DNA of 64,000 bases from Mycobacterium syngnathidarum (GTDB lineage Bacteria; Actinomycetota; Actinomycetes; Mycobacteriales; Mycobacteriaceae), in the NCBI RefSeq assembly GCF_001942625.1, contig NZ_MLCL01000093.1, positions 186,001 through 250,000 of the forward strand, read 5' to 3'. Every line of letters begins with the position of its first letter. The stretch's first letter is position 1. Made by a program: the position numbers and the translations under genes. The notes beneath the pieces are model-generated. The model was not told the origin of the DNA. It made no database searches and saw only the letters and a program-made list of their open reading frames with translations. This document shows positions 60,096 through 64,000 of the stretch, piece by piece.

Positions 60096-61286
60096 ATGTC
60101 GAGTCTGCGTCGCGGTGACCGTGGCGGAGCAGTCACCGAGATCCGGGCAGCGCTGGCGGCGTTGGGTCTGATCGACAATCCTGACGCCGACCTGAGCACC
60201 GGTAGACATGTTGCGCTCGACGCATTCGACGACGAGCTCGACCGCGCCGTTCGGGCATTTCAGCAGCACCGCGGCCTGTTGGTCGACGGAATCGTCGGGG
60301 AGGCCACCTATCGCGCCCTGCGCGAAGCCTCCTACCGGCTCGGTGCCCGCACGCTGACCCACCAGTTCGGCGCGCCCATGTACGGCGACGACGTGGCCAC
60401 CCTGCAGGCCCGCTTGCAGGACCTCGGTTTCTATACCGGCATGGTGGACGGCCACTTTGGTCTGCAGACCCACAATGCGTTGTCCTCGTATCAGCGGGAG
60501 TACGGGCTGTACCCCGACGGTATCTGCGGGCCGGAAACGTTGCGCTCGCTGTACTTCCTGGGTTCACGGGTGACCGGCGGGTCGCCACATGCGATCCGCG
60601 AAGAGGAGCTGGTACGCCGCTCCGGGCCGCAGCTGTCGGGTAAACACGTCATCATCGATCCGGGCCGCGGCGGAGCAGACCACGGCATGATCATGCACGG
60701 GCCCGACGGACCGATCAGCGAAGCGGACATCTTGTGGGACTTGGCAAGTCGGCTGGAAGGCCGGATGACCGCGATCGGCATGGAGACGTTCATCTCACGG
60801 CCGGCCAACCGCAGCCCAATGGACCCCGAACGTGCCGCCACCGCGAACCGGGTTGGCGCCGACCTGATGATCAGCCTGCGGTGTGAGAGCCAACGCTCCC
60901 CTTCCGCCAACGGCGTGGCCTCGTTCCACTTCGGCAATTCACACGGTTCGGTATCGACCATCGGCCGCAACCTCGCCGACTTCATTCAACGAGAAGTTGT
61001 GGCCCGCACCGGGTTACGCGATTGCCGGTCTCATGGCCGGACTTGGGACCTGCTGCGTCTGACCCGGATGCCCACTGTCCAGGTCGACATCGGATACATC
61101 ACCAATCCCCACGACCGTGGCCTGCTGCTGTCCACGCAGACCCGTGACGCAATCGCCGAAGGCATCCTGGCTGCCGTCAAACGCCTCTATCTCCTGGGCA
61201 AGAACGACCGTCCGACAGGAACTTTCACTTTTGCCGAGTTGTTGGCACATGAGCTTTCGGTGGAACAGGCGAGCCGCGGCGCGTGA
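60096..61286 (+). CDS. cwlM: CwlM, non-catalytic amidase-like regulator of peptidoglycan synthesis
   Basis: 396 residues. Two peptidoglycan-binding (PG_binding_1) repeats occupy about 10-160 (AVTEIRAALAALGLI... and VATLQARLQDLGFYTGMVDGHFG). An Amidase_3 fold runs from about 185 to 370, but its zinc site is broken: DPGRGG has Arg191 where the family has His, SLRCES has Arg262 in place of the second His, and the catalytic Glu is Asp (VDIGYITN). Only Glu209 of the ligand set remains. There is no signal peptide. In mycobacteria phosphorylated CwlM activates MurA in the cytoplasm, which fits. The C-terminal Thr-rich tail (NDRPTGTFTFAELL) contains the kinase sites. Confidence 0.95.
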   Translation: MSSLRRGDRGGAVTEIRAALAALGLIDNPDADLSTGRHVALDAFDDELDRAVRAFQQHRGLLVDGIVGEATYRALREASYRLGARTLTHQFGAPMYGDDVATLQARLQDLGFYTGMVDGHFGLQTHNALSSYQREYGLYPDGICGPETLRSLYFLGSRVTGGSPHAIREEELVRRSGPQLSGKHVIIDPGRGGADHGMIMHGPDGPISEADILWDLASRLEGRMTAIGMETFISRPANRSPMDPERAATANRVGADLMISLRCESQRSPSANGVASFHFGNSHGSVSTIGRNLADFIQREVVARTGLRDCRSHGRTWDLLRLTRMPTVQVDIGYITNPHDRGLLLSTQTRDAIAEGILAAVKRLYLLGKNDRPTGTFTFAELLAHELSVEQASRGA

Positions 61287-61469
61287 GCGCCGGTTCAGCT
61301 TGAGCGCGTGAGCGCCGGGGACCCGGCAGTCGTTTCGTCATGTGACGTCCACCGTCGCTCGGCACGTGGTCCGTCCGGATCCAGTGGCGCGCAGTTGGTC
61401 GCCATCGCGCTGCAACTCAGTGAGCTACGTGCCACGCCTCGGGAAGTAGTCCGTCAGCTGTTCGGGTTC

Positions 61470-62342
61470 CTACTGTGGCGCAATGCCTTTGGCTCCGAAC
61501 CCGGATGACGACATGCCGGCCCCGATCGGAATCTCGATCCGCGCGTTCTCCAGCAGGCGCTCAAGCGCCGCCTCGACTTCGGCCTTCCAGCCGAGTCCCT
61601 TGTCGAGTTCCAGACGTAGCCGTGGGAAGTACGGGTGCGGTGCGACCACCGTGAAGCCGACGTCTTCGAGAAAGTCGGATGTCAGCATGCACTCCTCGAC
61701 GGAGCAGTCCCCCAGCACCGCCACCACCGGCGACAGCTCGGCGGGAAGCTTGCCGGCCTCGGACATCTCGGTCACGGCCGCGGTGTAGCCAAAGGCTTCC
61801 AATGCCCGAACTCCACGCCGCACCAGATCGTTGACCACTGCGGCGAGCAGACTCTGCGACAGCAACTCGCGATCGTCGGCGCACTCCACACCTACCGCGG
61901 TCAACAGAATCGCGTCAGCGCTGACCGGCGCGGTGGGAAACAGTCGGGCGCGTGGCACCGCCCCCGGTGGCGCATAGAAGGCGAAGCCCAGACAAGGATC
62001 GTCGACGATGTCGGGCGCAGTCCAGTCGCTCTCCGACGCCGGTACCCCCAAATTGGCCACACCGGCGCGAGTCGTCAGGTCGATCTCGACATCGGGGCCG
62101 GAGCCTCTCTGGTCTGCCGGCTCACCTTCCGGATGGTCCGCGCGAGCCGTGACGGCGAGCTGACCGCACGACCCCCACTCGAGCATCACCATCGAGAGCC
62201 AGGCTTCTTTCTCGAACTCGGGATCTGTCAGGTGGTCGTCACCCACCGTCGACGGGTCTACTTCCCAGAACACACATCGCCGCGCGTGCTTGGGCAGCTG
62301 CTCGAAGCCCTCGAGCCGAAGCGGCGTGATTCGTGCTGTCAC
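61470..62342 (-). CDS. GNAT-like acetyltransferase, Rv3916c-like
   Basis: 290 residues from GTG 62342. The order between cwlM and parB is conserved with M. tuberculosis. The sequence has DDPCLGFAFYAPPGAVPRARLFPTAPVSADAILLTAVGV and VRRGVRALEAFGYTAAVTE, compatible with a GNAT fold, but the acetyl-CoA loop is not obvious. The C-terminal helix has LRLELDKGLGWKAEVEAALERLL. Function unknown. Confidence 0.8.
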   Translation of the reverse strand: MTARITPLRLEGFEQLPKHARRCVFWEVDPSTVGDDHLTDPEFEKEAWLSMVMLEWGSCGQLAVTARADHPEGEPADQRGSGPDVEIDLTTRAGVANLGVPASESDWTAPDIVDDPCLGFAFYAPPGAVPRARLFPTAPVSADAILLTAVGVECADDRELLSQSLLAAVVNDLVRRGVRALEAFGYTAAVTEMSEAGKLPAELSPVVAVLGDCSVEECMLTSDFLEDVGFTVVAPHPYFPRLRLELDKGLGWKAEVEAALERLLENARIEIPIGAGMSSSGFGAKGIAPQ

Positions 62343-62564
62343 TGAGGTCCCTGGCTTTCACACTTTGTGCGTGGCTGCCCTTCAAGAATAGGAGAGTCCA
62401 CCAGAGTCAGCCCACTGCGCCCCGAAAATGTCATCGAGCCCCGCCTTCAAAGTGAAATGCTATGTCGCACAATTGCTTTGCGTTATGTGGTGCTCACGAC
62501 TGCGGGCGTTGGTCACTGTTGTGTCACAGTGACGGAACAACCTGGTGTCCTTGGTCGTGGGTTT

Positions 62565-63605
62565 TCAGTGCTCTTCTGCGCTCATCAGTTCGACGATTCG
62601 CTGTAGATCGTCGACCGAGCCGAACTCGACCACGATCTTGCCTTTTCGTTTGCCGAGACTCACGGTCACCTTCGTGTCGAACGTCGACGAGAGCCGTTCA
62701 GCAACGTCCTGGAGGCCGGGCATCTGGATCGGCTTGCGCCGCGGCGCCGGTGGCGCGCTATTGCCCTCACGGTTGGCCAGTGTGACGGCCTCCTCGGTGG
62801 CCCGCACCGACATGCCTTCGGCGACGATCCGGGCGGCCAGCTCCTCCTGCTTCTCCGCTCCCCCTTCCAGAGAGAGCAGGGCCCGAGCGTGCCCCGCCGA
62901 AAGCACGCCGGCTGCCACTCGACGCTGGACGGCGATCGGCAGGCGCAGCAGGCGGATCATGTTGGAGATCAGGGGCCGGGAGCGTCCGATCCGGGCGGCC
63001 AGTTCATCGTGGGTGACTTCGAACTCGTCGAGTAGCTGTTGGTAGGCCGCCGCCTCTTCCAACGGGTTGAGCTGTACGCGGTGGATATTCTCCAGCAGCG
63101 CGTCACGCAGCATGCTGTCGTCGCCGGTCTCCCGGACGATCGCCGGGATGGCATCCAGCCCGGCCTGCTGGGCGGCCCGCCAGCGCCGCTCCCCCATGAC
63201 CAACTGGTAGCGGGATTCACCGTTCTCCTCGACCGCGCGGACCACGATCGGTTGCATCAATCCGAACTCGCGGATGGAGTGCACCAACTCGTTCAGCGCC
63301 TCTTCGTCGAACACCTGGCGGGGCTGACGCGGATTCGGCTGGATCAGGCTGGGATCGATCTCGCGGTAGGTGGCACCGACATCGCCGGCAAGTACCGGGC
63401 CCTCCCCGTCAGGTTCGGGGGGTGTCGTGACCGAGACCGGTGTTCCCCCGTCACCCGGGGTCGCCGACGGGCCGAGCAGAACATCGGCCGCATTCGCGCC
63501 GATCCGCGGGCTCAGAGCATCGGTGCCGTCCTCAGCGGGACCGGTCGGAATGAGGGCTGCCAGTCCCCTGCCCAGGCCACTCCGCTTCCGTGCCGGCTGA
63601 TTCAT
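62565..63605 (-). CDS. parB: Chromosome partitioning protein ParB
   Basis: 346 residues. The N-terminus [20 protein letters not shown] is the ParA-contact motif with the LGRGL block. The CTPase/ParB domain has [46 protein letters not shown] and [19 protein letters not shown]. The helix-turn-helix ([28 protein letters not shown]) binds parS. A dimerisation tail closes the protein. ParB spreads from parS and with ParA moves the origin. parA lies 73 bases upstream on the same strand. Confidence 0.97.
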   Translation of the reverse strand: MNQPARKRSGLGRGLAALIPTGPAEDGTDALSPRIGANAADVLLGPSATPGDGGTPVSVTTPPEPDGEGPVLAGDVGATYREIDPSLIQPNPRQPRQVFDEEALNELVHSIREFGLMQPIVVRAVEENGESRYQLVMGERRWRAAQQAGLDAIPAIVRETGDDSMLRDALLENIHRVQLNPLEEAAAYQQLLDEFEVTHDELAARIGRSRPLISNMIRLLRLPIAVQRRVAAGVLSAGHARALLSLEGGAEKQEELAARIVAEGMSVRATEEAVTLANREGNSAPPAPRRKPIQMPGLQDVAERLSSTFDTKVTVSLGKRKGKIVVEFGSVDDLQRIVELMSAEEH

Positions 63606-63678
63606 GGTCGTCTCCTGCTCATCGCTACCGTCCGCTGTTTGTCTGCTGCTGCTTGGTTACTGGCGTCTAATGCACGTG

Positions 63679-64000
63679 TTACTGCCCGCGGGGCGGGGCC
63701 CCGCGCTCTGCGATCTCACGGCTGGCGTCGAGATAGCTCAACGCACCGCGAGATCCCGGATCGTAATCAAGGATCGTCATCCCATAGCCCGGGGCTTCCG
63801 ACACCTTGACGCTCCGCGGGATGACCGTGCGCAAGACCTTGTCCCCGAAGTGCTCCCGCACATCTTCGGCAACTTGATCCGCCAGCTTGGTCCGTCCGTC
63901 ATACATCGTCAGTATCACGGTGGACACCGACAGCTCGGGGTTCAGATGTGCCTTCACCATCTCGATGTTGCGCAGCAGCTGACCCACCCCCTCCAGCGCG
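63679..64000 (-). CDS. parA: Chromosome partitioning ATPase ParA (5' end outside window)
   Basis: The C-terminal 106 codons are visible and the frame is open to the window edge. GVGQLLRNIEMVKAHLNPELSVSTVILTMYDGRTKLADQVAEDVREHFGDKVLRTVIPRSVKVSEAPGYGMTILDYDPGSRGALSYLDASREIAER is the standard end of ParA/Soj. The Walker A part is beyond the window. Directly upstream of parB in the expected order. Confidence 0.95.
   Translation of the reverse strand, partial: ALEGVGQLLRNIEMVKAHLNPELSVSTVILTMYDGRTKLADQVAEDVREHFGDKVLRTVIPRSVKVSEAPGYGMTILDYDPGSRGALSYLDASREIAERGAPPRGQ

Noticed and set aside
62343..64000. parS sites near parAB
   Set aside because: No GTTTCACGTGAAAC-like sequence was seen in the parAB gaps or elsewhere in the window; parS probably lies nearer oriC.

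Overview
The window is high-GC actinobacterial chromosome, almost certainly from a fast-growing mycobacterium (Mycolicibacterium type). The evidence is gene content and order: an mtc28/LpqN-family antigen, ponA1, ino1, cwlM, sigM/rsmA, a MurJ-pseudokinase fusion, a two-intein dnaB, glucosylglycerate hydrolase, and parB/parA at the right edge pointing to a nearby oriC. Many genes start at GTG, and many have a TANNNT -10 box only 6-8 bases before the start codon, the pattern of mycobacterial leaderless mRNAs.

Layout. (1) 1-16.4 kb, accessory: the start of a periplasmic binding-fold protein, two small exported proteins (one a haemophore-type haem-binding protein), a complete second type II topoisomerase (GyrB-like plus GyrA-like) with unusual motifs, a TetR-controlled cluster (uncharacterised protein, F420-type luciferase-like oxidoreductase, and a dikinase with the architecture of rifampin phosphotransferase), a Tat-exported DUF1906-type protein, an LppW-like lipoprotein, a divergent SDR/FAD-monooxygenase pair, a SnoaL-like protein and a DinB-like protein. 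(2) 16.6-21.8 kb, minus strand: rpsF-ssb-rpsR-rplI and then dnaB, which carries two inteins and has an SOS-box-like site in its upstream region. (3) 21.9-31.8 kb: a family of small membrane proteins including one decayed copy, a GT87-type glycosyltransferase gene overlapping ponA1, which overlaps a DUF5318 gene, a DUF1707 protein, then padR-ino1 and an esterase. (4) 31.9-48.0 kb: a PhoX-type phosphatase, a luciferase-like monooxygenase, a GntR regulator with a fused binding-protein/permease amino-acid ABC transporter, MarR, ggH, an SDR, leuS, mtc28, a small membrane protein, a YqgE protein, an MFS protein and a mycothiol-dependent-type protein. (5) 48.1-64 kb: an acidic DxDGDG-repeat protein, pcnA, mutT4, a DUF6049 protein, murJ, sigM, rsmA, trxB, trxA, cwlM, a GNAT protein, parB and the 3' part of parA.

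Blocks 2-4 correspond to Rv0036-Rv0058 of M. tuberculosis in inverted order, and block 5 to Rv3907-Rv3918 in the same order. In M. tuberculosis these blocks lie on opposite sides of oriC; here they are joined at about 48.0-48.6 kb, the fast-grower arrangement. Functional themes are replication and segregation (dnaB, ssb, parAB, topoisomerase), cell-wall synthesis and its control (ponA1, murJ with pseudokinase, cwlM, ino1) and redox stress (sigM/rsmA, trxB/trxA behind a SigH-type promoter).

Most unusual items: the second topoisomerase, with glycines at the two Asp positions that govern fluoroquinolone sensitivity in gyrase; the rifampin-phosphotransferase-like cluster with its own TetR operator candidate; the class 3 (WCT) mini-intein inside the DnaB P-loop; and the SOS-like site upstream of dnaB. 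All family assignments come from reading motifs and from memory of the families; no database search was run.
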